Under the pieces are notes generated by a model. That model worked only from the letters and a program-made list of their open reading frames with translations. It was not told where the DNA came from and searched no databases. The position numbers and the translations under genes were made by a program. DNA of 7,638 bases from Christensenella sp. UBA2853 (GTDB taxonomy: Bacteria > Bacillota > Clostridia > Christensenellales > Aristaeellaceae): contig DEFL01000016.1 in NCBI GenBank assembly GCA_002350845.1, positions 1,876 to 9,513 of the forward strand, read 5' to 3'. The stretch's first letter is position 1. Every line of letters starts with the position of its first letter. This document shows positions 1-5,911 of the stretch, piece by piece.

Positions 1-156
1 GCTGGTCACATGATCGTCATGATGGCTGGCTTCCGTGGTGGTCGTGGAATAGACGCAGTACTGCACGGGCGGATTCTGGTTGGGCGAAGTAGCCCGCCAG
101 ACGCCTGCGTAAACCGGAATGCCGATATCCTTGAGCGCCTCATTAACCTGCTTCAT
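1..156 (-). CDS. Tail-completion / tail-terminator-like protein, N-terminal 52 residues only
   Basis: This partial gene runs off the left edge. Reading minus from ATG at 156 gives an open frame of 52 codons starting MKQVNEALKDIGIPVYAGVW and ending, at the edge, near a His/Asp-rich stretch (SHHDDHVTS). The start is supported by a GGGGGTGA ribosome binding site about six bases upstream and a 4-base ATGA overlap with the stop of the head-closure gene, typical of translational coupling. The amphipathic first helix, the 'GIPVYAGVWR' strand, the 'NPPVQYCVY' strand and the following acidic turn resemble small tail-completion proteins (SPP1 gp17-like) that follow gp16-type genes in related phages. 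Such proteins cap the tail tube or join it to the head. The family call is by pattern and position. With only the N-terminus visible, another small minor structural protein remains possible. Confidence 0.6.
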   Translation of the reverse strand, partial: MKQVNEALKDIGIPVYAGVWRATSPNQNPPVQYCVYSTTTTEASHHDDHVTS

Positions 157-512
157 CCGCTCACCCCCTTGGCAATGGAAGCCTTCAGGCCCAGGTAGGT
201 GCGCTTGAAGCTATACTCACCCAAAGTGGAGATGTTCCATTTGTCCCCCTGAAAGCGCACCCACATGCCAGGCTTGATGTCCTCCCGGTACCGGATGGTG
301 AAGTTGATAACAGCCTCTGTGTTCATCACATCAGCGCTGCGGTAGTGCTGGTTTCCTGCATCCGTCACCGCAGCCCATACGCGGCAGACCACCACATCCT
401 TTGGTTCCGGATACCCGTTTTCATTGATTTTGTTCTCGGTGTATCCGATTTCGATCATGTGACGAAGGTCGCCTGGATGCGGGTCACTTTCGAAGTTTTT
501 ATAACCGCGCAT
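153..512 (-). CDS. Head-closure / head-tail adaptor protein (SPP1 gp16-like)
   Basis: A 119-residue protein of the size and layout of the SPP1 gp16-type phage head-tail joining family (Pfam Phage_H_T_join type), which forms a ring under the connector and seals the filled head before the tail docks. Visible family features are 'PGDLRHMIEI' near the N-terminus (the common start of the beta-barrel), a central 'VVVCRVWAAVTDAG' strand and the late 'IKPGMWVRFQGDKWNI' stretch, where these proteins carry a 'p.mrv.~~g~~y.I' pattern. Translation is predicted from ATG at 512, with GGAGG nine bases upstream in the short gap after the connector gene. Its stop overlaps the next gene's start (ATGA). No cysteine cluster, signal peptide or membrane segment is seen. 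The family assignment comes from recognised motifs together with gene order. Confidence 0.88.
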   Translation of the reverse strand: MRGYKNFESDPHPGDLRHMIEIGYTENKINENGYPEPKDVVVCRVWAAVTDAGNQHYRSADVMNTEAVINFTIRYREDIKPGMWVRFQGDKWNISTLGEYSFKRTYLGLKASIAKGVSG

Positions 513-526
513 AGGTCATCGCCTCC

Positions 527-841
527 TCAGAACATCTTTTCCGGATCGCGATACGGATACAGCAGACTGTCAAAAGCCATCCGGGTTGCCTTATAGGTAG
601 TCATATCCGGAATATCCCGGTTTTCATAATAGAAGCTGGTCATGAGGATGACTGCCAGACGCACGGGTTCAGGAACCTCCTGTTTCACAGGCTTTCCATC
701 GTCCCCCACAGGTTCGAATTGAACCCGACAATAATCCTCGGCAGCGGTCTGTGCCTGCTGGATCAGACTTTCGATGTAGTCGTCTTCCTCATCATGCTGG
801 ATGCGCAGATGGGTTTTGACTTCATCGACAGAAACAATCAT
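527..841 (-). CDS. Head-tail connector protein (HK97 gp6 / SPP1 gp15-like)
   Basis: A 104-residue, mostly helical protein matching the gp6-like connector family, which binds the underside of the portal dodecamer and extends the DNA exit channel. The N-terminus has the family signature: 'VDEVKTHLRI' followed by an acidic 'DEEDDYIESLIQQA' helix and 'AEDYC'. The second half has a long helix ('EPVRLAVILMTSFYYENRD') and a C-terminal 'MAFDSLLYPYRD', the usual 'fd.LL.pyR' ending. The start codon at 841 shares one base with the stop of the upstream head-fibre-like gene (TGATG), and an AGGTGAT element lies just before it, so the two are probably coupled. The length is normal for the family and nothing appears broken. 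Confidence 0.9.
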   Translation of the reverse strand: MIVSVDEVKTHLRIQHDEEDDYIESLIQQAQTAAEDYCRVQFEPVGDDGKPVKQEVPEPVRLAVILMTSFYYENRDIPDMTTYKATRMAFDSLLYPYRDPEKMF

Positions 842-1098
842 CAGGGATCACCTGCCTCCCGCTCCATCAGCCCAGCATTGCGCAACGCGGCCAGCAGGCG
901 GTTATAATCTTCCCTCAGGCCCGCTACGGTGGTTGCTTCGCTATCAGGCAGAAAAGGCAGTAAGGTGGCCGGGCTTCCGGCCATCGGATCTAACAGTCCC
1001 TCACCACCTTCTACGGTCGATCCGGGCAGAAATGTTATCTTCCCGCCAATCACCAGCTCATTACCGCCATGGGCAAAGTAGTTCTTGGTATTGCTCAT
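841..1098 (-). CDS. Head fibre-like small virion protein
   Basis: An 85-residue protein encoded directly after the major capsid gene. The longest open frame begins at 1113, but the internal ATG at 1098 is preferred because a perfect GGAGG lies eight bases before it; the upstream ATG would sit on that site. The N-terminal part 'NYFAHGGNELVIGG' plus 'TFLPGSTVEG' reads like the short beta-rich repeat of phage head-fibre proteins. The C-terminal helix 'ATTVAGLREDYNRLLAALRNAGL' (shown here across residues about 55-77 of the protein) matches the usual ending of this family in Bacillota prophages. Such proteins are thought to decorate the capsid surface and are often dispensable. The exact structural role here is inferred from family resemblance and position; no enzymatic motif is present. 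Confidence 0.72.
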   Translation of the reverse strand: MSNTKNYFAHGGNELVIGGKITFLPGSTVEGGEGLLDPMAGSPATLLPFLPDSEATTVAGLREDYNRLLAALRNAGLMEREAGDP

Positions 1099-1106
1099 AC
1101 AGAGCA

Positions 1107-1111
1107 CCTCC
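1107..1111 (-). promoter_or_regulatory. Shine-Dalgarno site fixing the head-fibre-like start
   Basis: GGAGG on the minus strand, eight bases before the ATG at 1098. It sits too close to the upstream in-frame ATG at 1113, overlapping that codon's first few bases downstream, so translation should begin at 1098 and the protein should be five residues shorter than the longest frame. Confidence 0.8.
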
Positions 1112-1162
1112 AATCAGAGAAGGGAGCCGCGCCATCAGCACGACTCCCATGGTCATTAAGGA

Positions 1163-2359
1163 TCATGCACCCTTCACAGCCAGACACTTCATGGCTTCCG
1201 GCAGCACCAGACGGCCGTCCACGCGCTGAGTGGCACGGAAGCCGATCTGTCCGTTTACAGCGAAGAGTTCATTCAGGCGCTGGAAGGAACGGCCCTGACG
1301 ATCAGCGATCCAGTAGGACTTGAAATCACCGAACAGGATAACCTTGTTTCCCGCACCTACTTCAGGCATATAGGGAGAAGTCACAATCCTGTAGTTCAGC
1401 AGCGTATCAGGCTGACCTTCCTTGAGTCCGGGCTGCCAGAGGTACTGCCCCTCGATGCTCTTGAGCTTGCGGATTGCCTTGATGGTACTGTCATTCAGCA
1501 GGAAAACTGCCTTTTTACGGTATACACTCTTGATGGAGTGCACCAGGTCGATGATCTCATCGGCCGTGATTGCATTGCCTGCAGTGGTCACACCAGTGCC
1601 CGCGCCAAGGGTGGCATGAAGCAAGCCGGTAGGCTTACCAGAACCATCTCCGGTGATAAAGGCATCTTCTTCGGCTGCACCGATACGCCGGGCAAACTCT
1701 GAAGAAATGTAGTTTTCGATGTCGAAAACGCTGTCCTGCAGGAGTTCGTCAGACACCTTGATCATGGTGGCTACCTTATGGGCACCAATGGAGATCTGCC
1801 CGAAGACATCATCGCTCTCGGGGATGGCGCCTTCCTCGTCCACCCAGGACGCGGTACCATGCGAAGCCACAATCGGGATCTTCCTGTCACCAGAGCTGGT
1901 CTGGATAACGGTGCACAGTGAACGAAGAGCATTCTCCTCCTCAAGTCCCTGTACCAGAGTGCGCTCATACTCATCCGGAACGAGGTACCCACCTTCAGAG
2001 TCCGTTCCAATCTGCAGAGCATTCATAACAGCGGGACCAGCCGTACGATTGCGCATCATGCCCCAGAACGCGTTCTTATATTCATCGGAAGCACGGCCCT
2101 GCTTCTGTACAGTAGCCATGGTAGGGCGGGAAACCAGTGGGGACGCTGTGGGCTGGTCCATCTCATGGTCGATTAAAGCCTGACGTTCCAGACGTTCGAT
2201 TTCCTTGCCAAGGGCAACTACATCGGCCTCCATCTTTTCATAGGTGGCGTTATCCTCAGCAGAAACCATGCCGTCTTCTCCGCGATGACTGTCCAGAAAA
2301 GCCTTGGTCTGGTTCCACAGGTTAGCGCGCTTCTCGCGCAGAGCAAGAATCTGATTCAT
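1163..2359 (-). CDS. Major capsid protein, HK97 fold
   Basis: A 398-residue HK97-type major capsid protein (Phage_capsid family), the building block of the icosahedral shell. Residues about 1-65 form a charged, coiled-coil-prone segment with heptad-like spacing (MEADVVALGKEIERLERQ), the expected delta domain that serves as internal scaffold. Residues about 66-90 are a loose Pro/Ser/Thr-rich linker, and 'SDEYKNAFWGMMRN' then opens the mature fold. Cleavage by the neighbouring protease is expected near residues 80-92; the exact bond cannot be read from the sequence. Further family landmarks are 'GGYLVPDEYE', 'WVDEEGAIPES', 'DAFITGDGSGKPTG' and 'GFRATQRVDGRLV' near the C-terminus. AGGAGG stands a few bases before the ATG, in the 16-base gap after the protease gene. 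Length and motif order are complete. Confidence 0.97.
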   Translation of the reverse strand: MNQILALREKRANLWNQTKAFLDSHRGEDGMVSAEDNATYEKMEADVVALGKEIERLERQALIDHEMDQPTASPLVSRPTMATVQKQGRASDEYKNAFWGMMRNRTAGPAVMNALQIGTDSEGGYLVPDEYERTLVQGLEEENALRSLCTVIQTSSGDRKIPIVASHGTASWVDEEGAIPESDDVFGQISIGAHKVATMIKVSDELLQDSVFDIENYISSEFARRIGAAEEDAFITGDGSGKPTGLLHATLGAGTGVTTAGNAITADEIIDLVHSIKSVYRKKAVFLLNDSTIKAIRKLKSIEGQYLWQPGLKEGQPDTLLNYRIVTSPYMPEVGAGNKVILFGDFKSYWIADRQGRSFQRLNELFAVNGQIGFRATQRVDGRLVLPEAMKCLAVKGA

Positions 2360-2375
2360 ATTGATTTCCTCCTTC

Positions 2376-3146
2376 TTATTTCAAAAGCGACAGCCTTCTA
2401 TCAAGGTCTGCCGCTTTCACTCGGTTATCAGGGGTAGTAGGTTCCTTCTTCACTGGGGTGGGTTCCGTATCCGGTGGATGAGCTGGTTCAGCCTGTGCTT
2501 TAGGCATCTGTTTTGGCATCAAGGCAATCACCCGGTTCATGAGACTGGCGGCAGCAGATTTCCGCGCAAAAGAAAAACCTGCCTGATCGTTGGGCAGGTC
2601 TTCAGCGCCGGTGTACAGGACTTCATCACAGAAGCCCAATTCTTTGGCCTTAAGGGCATTCATCCAGGTTTCACCATCCATGAGATGGGAGATTCTTGCA
2701 CGGCTCAGTCCCGTCTTGATCTGGTAAGCATTGATGATGCTTTCCTTCACCTCATCCAGCAGCTGGATGGCTTTCCGCATCTCTTCCGTATCGCCCATGG
2801 CCATCGTGAAGGGATTGTGGATCATCATCAGGCTGGTGGGGCTCATGGTCACCCGGGTACCAGCCATGGCAATGACGGATGCGGCAGATGCCGCCATGCC
2901 GTCAATCTGGATGGTGACGTCGCCAGGATAATCCATGAGCATGGTATAGATCTGGCTGGCCGCGATACAGTCGCCGCCGGGAGAGTTCAGGTGAATGGTG
3001 ATCGGGCCGTTCCCGGAGAAAAGCTCCTCCTTAAACATGGCAGGCGTGATATCGTCAGCGAACCAGGATTCTTCTGCAATCACTCCTTCCAGGTAAAGGG
3101 TACGTGTGTCATCTTCGTTCCGGACCCAATTCCAGAAATGTCTCAT
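2376..3146 (-). CDS. ClpP-like prohead maturation protease
   Basis: A 256-residue ClpP-type serine protease of the kind that serves as head maturation protease in HK97-like phages lacking the U35-type enzyme. The fold is marked by 'ITIHLNSPGGD' (residues 49-59), the nucleophile loop 'DGMAASAAS' with Ser87, and 'MMIHNPF' with His110. The third catalytic position is less clear: the matching segment reads MDGETWM (156-162), giving Asp157 or Glu159 as candidates. After the catalytic domain (to about 195) comes a Pro/Lys-rich tail to 256, likely flexible and perhaps removed or used to hold the protease in the prohead. The ATG at 3146 shares one base with the portal stop (TAATG), and AGGAGG lies within the end of the portal gene, so the two are coupled. 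Its expected target is the N-terminal delta domain of the adjacent capsid protein. Confidence 0.95.
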   Translation of the reverse strand: MRHFWNWVRNEDDTRTLYLEGVIAEESWFADDITPAMFKEELFSGNGPITIHLNSPGGDCIAASQIYTMLMDYPGDVTIQIDGMAASAASVIAMAGTRVTMSPTSLMMIHNPFTMAMGDTEEMRKAIQLLDEVKESIINAYQIKTGLSRARISHLMDGETWMNALKAKELGFCDEVLYTGAEDLPNDQAGFSFARKSAAASLMNRVIALMPKQMPKAQAEPAHPPDTEPTPVKKEPTTPDNRVKAADLDRRLSLLK

Positions 3147-4405
3147 TAGGGGTACCTCCTTTGTTCTTTGTTTTGTCCGGGATTCATTCCTTCTGTTTCC
3201 TCCACGGACTGCTTCATGGCTGTAGTGATAGGAATCATATTGCCATTCACCAGATAGGCGTCTCCGCCTTCCTCCTTCGGGATTGGATTCTGGTTTTCCA
3301 GCGCCCTGATATCATTGGCAGACATCCAGCCGTTCTGTCTCGCAATGGCATAGCCTTCCATCCGGCTCTTATAGTCCCCGCGCATCAGGCCATCGATATT
3401 GAACTGCACATAAAAGCGCCCTTTCTCCTGATCTGTGAAGAGGGCGCGATTCATGGATTGTTCAATTCTGACCAGCCAGGGTCGGATGGTGTGCACAGCA
3501 AAGTCAATGCTTTGATGTTCGATATTGGAAAAAGTCGCATGCTCCAGATTACCTACCAGATGAGGCGGCACCCGAAAGATCCGGCAAATCTCATCCACCT
3601 GAAACTTGCGGGTTTCCAGGAACTGCGCTTCATTGTTGGGGATGGCAATCGGCTCAAACTTCATGCCTTCTTCCAGAATCGCCACACGGTTGCTGTTGGA
3701 GGAACCGCCATAGGCACTGTTCCAGCTTTCCCGGAGCGCTTTGGGGTTCTTCACGGTATTCGGGTGTGTCAGGATGCCAGAAGGCCGTGCGCCATTGGAA
3801 AAGAACTTACTGCCGTATTCTTCCGACGCGATACCAAGGCCGATGGCGTTCTTCTCCAGCGCAATCGGGCTGTAGCCCATAACACCGTCGAACCCCAGTC
3901 CGGGGATGTGCAATACATCATCCGGAGAGAGGATAACAGTTTCACCAGTGCTGGTCATGTAGGTGTAGGTCAGGATGCCTTTCTTATCCCGATCGACGGT
4001 CATCTTATCCGGCAGAAGTGGATACAGACCGGTGACCTGATTCCTTCCGGAGCGGATGATCTGACAGTAGCTGTTGCCCCACAGGAGCAGGTGCGCCAGC
4101 ATCACTTCCCGCAGCACAAACGATGTCATCTCACTGTTCGGCTCATCATGAAGAAGCGGATACAGTGGATGCTCTGTTGCCTTGCGATTACCATCTTCCT
4201 TGGCCTCATATACACCCAGCGGCAGGCTGGCGACAGTTTCCGAGATTACCCGAACACAGGCATAAACAGTTGAAAGCTGGATTGCTGTGTTGGCATTGAC
4301 TGCTTTACCAGAACCGCTGGTGCCGAAGTAGAAAGTCGGCGCAGCGCTAATACTGTCTCGGGGCTTGTCCCGCGCACGGAAAAATGCGATAAAAGGATTT
4401 TTCAT
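3146..4405 (-). CDS. Phage portal protein, HK97 family
   Basis: A 419-residue portal protein, which forms the dodecameric ring at one capsid vertex through which terminase pumps DNA. Family landmarks in order: 'STVYACVRVISETVASLPL' at about 45-63, 'HPLYPLLHDEPN' at about 79-90, 'MLAHLLLWGNSYCQI' shortly after, 'HIPGLGFDGVMGYSPI' in the middle, then 'FQVDEICRIFRVPPHLVG' and 'RIEQSMNRALF'. The longest open frame starts at 4420, but the ATG at 4405 is chosen because GGAGG sits eight bases upstream of it and overlaps the other candidate start. The C-terminal tail (after about 385) is polar and Gln/Glu-rich. Its neighbour upstream is not a terminase, as would be usual, but a terminator hairpin and the inserted two-gene cargo. 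Transcription must therefore pass that hairpin to express it, as no promoter fits in between. Confidence 0.97.
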   Translation of the reverse strand: MKNPFIAFFRARDKPRDSISAAPTFYFGTSGSGKAVNANTAIQLSTVYACVRVISETVASLPLGVYEAKEDGNRKATEHPLYPLLHDEPNSEMTSFVLREVMLAHLLLWGNSYCQIIRSGRNQVTGLYPLLPDKMTVDRDKKGILTYTYMTSTGETVILSPDDVLHIPGLGFDGVMGYSPIALEKNAIGLGIASEEYGSKFFSNGARPSGILTHPNTVKNPKALRESWNSAYGGSSNSNRVAILEEGMKFEPIAIPNNEAQFLETRKFQVDEICRIFRVPPHLVGNLEHATFSNIEHQSIDFAVHTIRPWLVRIEQSMNRALFTDQEKGRFYVQFNIDGLMRGDYKSRMEGYAIARQNGWMSANDIRALENQNPIPKEEGGDAYLVNGNMIPITTAMKQSVEETEGMNPGQNKEQRRYP

Positions 4406-4413
4406 GCAGTTGT

Positions 4414-4418
4414 CCTCC
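4414..4418 (-). promoter_or_regulatory. Shine-Dalgarno site fixing the portal start
   Basis: GGAGG on the minus strand with eight bases to the ATG at 4405. It overlaps the alternative ATG at 4420, ruling that start out in practice. The terminator T-run ends only about five bases upstream of this site, so the ribosome binding site lies almost against the hairpin. Confidence 0.85.
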
Positions 4419-4423
4419 ATAAC

Positions 4424-4457
4424 AAAAAAAGAGCCGCCCGGAAGCCCGGATTGCTCT
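4424..4457 (-). terminator. Rho-independent terminator after the cargo pair, just before portal
   Basis: Read on the minus strand, AGAGC (4457-4453) pairs with GCTCT (4434-4430), and an inner CCGG/CCGG stem (4449-4446 with 4441-4438) closes a four-base loop. A three-by-three internal loop separates the two stems. The hairpin runs directly into seven T residues (4430 complement back to 4424). The T-run follows only in the minus direction, so it ends transcripts coming from the transferase gene about 105 bases upstream. The internal loop makes it of moderate strength, so leakage is likely. Confidence 0.72.
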
Positions 4458-4562
4458 CTTATACATCGGTGCGCACAATTGTATTTGTAATTACCCCATC
4501 CATTTTCTCACTCTGTTACTGTTTTTCTGCAACAGACTGTTTTCTTATTAACGATGATAAGA

Positions 4563-5387
4563 CTACTCCAGCAAGTTTTTATCTTTTGTTTTGTTCGTCT
4601 TTGAGAGTGACTCCTTACGAGCTTTGGGTTTGTTGTCCCCTTGCGGCATTATTTGTCTTGATGTACCAAGCATGGTATTGATAAGAGCATGAAATAACAC
4701 CTTGACGTCTGTCTTAAAACCTAATGAATATAGATATTCCGTATCCATCATTTCACGTTCCTCAAAACTCACTGCTCTTCCCTTATCTGTCATACTCATT
4801 CCCAAGATTCCAGGTTTTGCGTAATCATACAGCCTAGTATAGCTTTCCGAGATACTTCCCGGATAAGCACGGAAAAGACCTACAAGCGACAACCGCCCTA
4901 AAAAAACATCTACGAACATAGGTAAATAGTCCAATTCAGCTTTTCGAAGAAATGCTCCAATGCGTGTAATTCTAGGATCTGTCAATGTGCTAGTATAGGA
5001 TGTATCATCGGAGCTCACTCTCATCGTTCTGAAAGCTCGAATACGTATTGTTTTACCTTTATAACCAATACATGGCCTATACCAGATAATCGGTCCCCCA
5101 TCCTCCAACTTGATCAGTAAAGATAACATACAAAGCAAAGGCCCCAATATAATCAAAACTAAAGTACTTAAGATTAGATCTATAACTCTTTTGATGAAGC
5201 TGTACACTGGTTTTTTCTTTAGCAATTTTTCTCGCTTCGCAAATATACTTTTGATGTCCACATTTAAATATACGTATTCTTTTTCTTTATTATTGGTTCC
5301 GTCTTTTATGAAACTGACTAGAACTGTAATGAGCATTCCACATAAGCTGGTTAAAAGAACAGCGATGAATATTTCAATTATCTGCAT
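4563..5387 (-). CDS. Divergent bacterial sugar transferase-like protein (monotopic PGT superfamily), altered catalytic pair
   Basis: A 274-residue relative of the bacterial sugar transferase family (PF02397: PglC, WcaJ), enzymes that move a phosphosugar from a nucleotide sugar onto polyprenyl phosphate at the inner face of the membrane. Residues 3-27 form a transmembrane helix, 28-65 a basic linker, and 66-94 the membrane-inserted helix 'KRVIDLILSTLVLIILGPLL' with its Gly-Pro kink. Then follow 'GYKGKTIRIRAFRTMR' (108-123), 'DPRITRIGAFLR' (137-148) and 'KPGILG' (191-196) ahead of Gly203-Arg204. Family members have 'LDELPQ' with a catalytic Asp-Glu pair; here it is Asp153-Tyr154 (LDYLPM). The usual 'SLVGPRP' is SLVG followed by LFRAYP. 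The Lys-rich C-terminal tail (250-274) is extra. It starts three bases after the membrane-protein stop, with GAGGGGG inside that gene's end. Fold membership is clear; activity is doubtful. Confidence 0.87.
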   Translation of the reverse strand: MQIIEIFIAVLLTSLCGMLITVLVSFIKDGTNNKEKEYVYLNVDIKSIFAKREKLLKKKPVYSFIKRVIDLILSTLVLIILGPLLCMLSLLIKLEDGGPIIWYRPCIGYKGKTIRIRAFRTMRVSSDDTSYTSTLTDPRITRIGAFLRKAELDYLPMFVDVFLGRLSLVGLFRAYPGSISESYTRLYDYAKPGILGMSMTDKGRAVSFEEREMMDTEYLYSLGFKTDVKVLFHALINTMLGTSRQIMPQGDNKPKARKESLSKTNKTKDKNLLE

Positions 5388-5390
5388 CCA

Positions 5391-5798
5391 TTATTCCCCC
5401 TCTCGCCACTTGCTTACACATGCAGCAATTATCATCAAAACTGTAACAATAATGGAAGCCCATAATATCCACTTTCCTCGCTGGTAATTTATATACACCA
5501 TAAAAAGCATTCCAATACAAGACATGGCAACCATAACAGCTGCAAAGAATATTATACAATCTGCAACCAGTTTATTTTTCTTGCTAATGAATCCACTTAT
5601 GATGTCAATGCAAACGATAAACGAATAATATAGTAGTTCTGCCGAGTCTAAAATATTAATCGGTTCTGTTCCTTTGCCAAAGACAAAAACAATAACTCTC
5701 ATAAGGATCGGGAGCAAAGGAAGGAAAAGGGTGAATAGTATCCATGAAACAATATCTTCTGTTCTCTTGCTAGCGTTCGTTGGAGAAGAATCGGACAT
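5391..5798 (-). CDS. Four-helix integral membrane protein, unknown function
   Basis: A 135-residue hydrophobic protein that I do not recognise. Four likely transmembrane helices fall at about residues 17-40, 52-72, 78-103 and 109-128, with a polar, Ser/Thr-rich N-terminus (1-15) and a short charged C-terminus (KWREGE). The loop between helices 2 and 3 is basic (SKKNK), suggesting that side faces the cytoplasm, which would put both termini there too. There is no signal peptide and no known catalytic motif; lengths and loops do not look like a holin with a charged tail, and no lysin is nearby. GGTGAT six bases before the ATG is the best ribosome binding site. It is the first gene after the cassette promoter and is coupled to the transferase-like gene, so the two probably act together at the membrane. 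Confidence 0.8.
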   Translation of the reverse strand: MSDSSPTNASKRTEDIVSWILFTLFLPLLPILMRVIVFVFGKGTEPINILDSAELLYYSFIVCIDIISGFISKKNKLVADCIIFFAAVMVAMSCIGMLFMVYINYQRGKWILWASIIVTVLMIIAACVSKWREGE

Positions 5799-5819
5799 AT
5801 TCCTATCACCGCCATCAAA

Positions 5820-5852
5820 TGAAATACATTTTTCTCGTGATATTGTATTTCA
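5820..5852. promoter_or_regulatory. Inverted repeat over the cargo promoter, possible operator
   Basis: TGAAATACA (5820-5828) is followed after 15 bases by its exact reverse complement TGTATTTCA (5844-5852). The arms are nine bases each and about 24 bases centre to centre, roughly two helical turns. One arm covers the -10 box and the other lies a few bases past the expected transcription start. Only part would be transcribed, so a DNA operator bound by a dimeric or paired repressor fits better than an RNA hairpin. No regulator gene is visible in the window. Confidence 0.5.
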
Positions 5853-5870
5853 AAAAAGCGTTTCTAGCAA
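5842..5870 (-). promoter_or_regulatory. Sigma-A-type promoter of the cargo pair
   Basis: On the minus strand TTGCTA (5870-5865) stands 17 bases before TACAAT (5847-5842): four of six and five of six matches to the sigma-A consensus at the ideal spacing. The spacer contains a T6 run. Transcription should start near 5835, giving a leader of about 37 bases before the membrane-protein ATG at 5798. It lies in the 113-base gap after HNH, in A+T-rich sequence. Confidence 0.65.
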
Positions 5871-5911
5871 CAATCCTCAGCGATATTTATGGCTGGTACT
5901 CTTGAATAAGT

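Larger units (their letters stand above)
4424..5911 (-). mobile_element. Moron-like cargo cassette inserted between HNH and portal
   Basis: The segment holds its own promoter, an inverted repeat over that promoter, two coupled genes for membrane proteins and a terminator, all in the same orientation as the phage genes. It is visibly richer in A+T than its surroundings: 5161-5220 has 17 G/C of 60, while 7141-7200 in the terminase gene has 35 of 60. Neither gene product has a packaging or head-assembly signature. These are the classic marks of a moron, cargo expressed separately from the late operon and often active in the lysogen. The same six bases, CATAAC, occur at 4418-4423 and 5913-5918 beside the two ends, which may be chance. 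No integrase, transposase or terminal inverted repeats are present. Confidence 0.75.

Noticed and set aside
2361..3149. 262-codon plus-strand open frame opposite the protease gene
   Set aside because: It mirrors the protease gene almost end to end, lacks a convincing ribosome binding site and resembles no known family.
3104..4273. 389-codon open frame on the plus strand opposite the portal gene
   Set aside because: The minus frame encodes a clear full-length portal protein. The plus frame has no recognisable domain and crosses the portal-protease junction; it is an antisense shadow of codon bias.
4478..4483. Second TACAAT -10-like box on the minus strand, in AAATACAAT as at the cargo promoter
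   Set aside because: The sequence 17 bases upstream is AAAATG, with no TTGACA-like -35 and no extended -10. The terminator also lies between it and the portal, so it is a poor candidate for a portal promoter.
4475..4493. Two adjacent 8-bp palindromes, ACAATTGT and GTAATTAC
   Set aside because: Short palindromes are expected in A+T-rich intergenic DNA. There is no promoter or repeated copy next to them to support an operator.
5391..5798. The four-helix protein as a holin
   Set aside because: It has four long helices, no typical charged holin tail, no endolysin neighbour, and sits between packaging genes with its own promoter.
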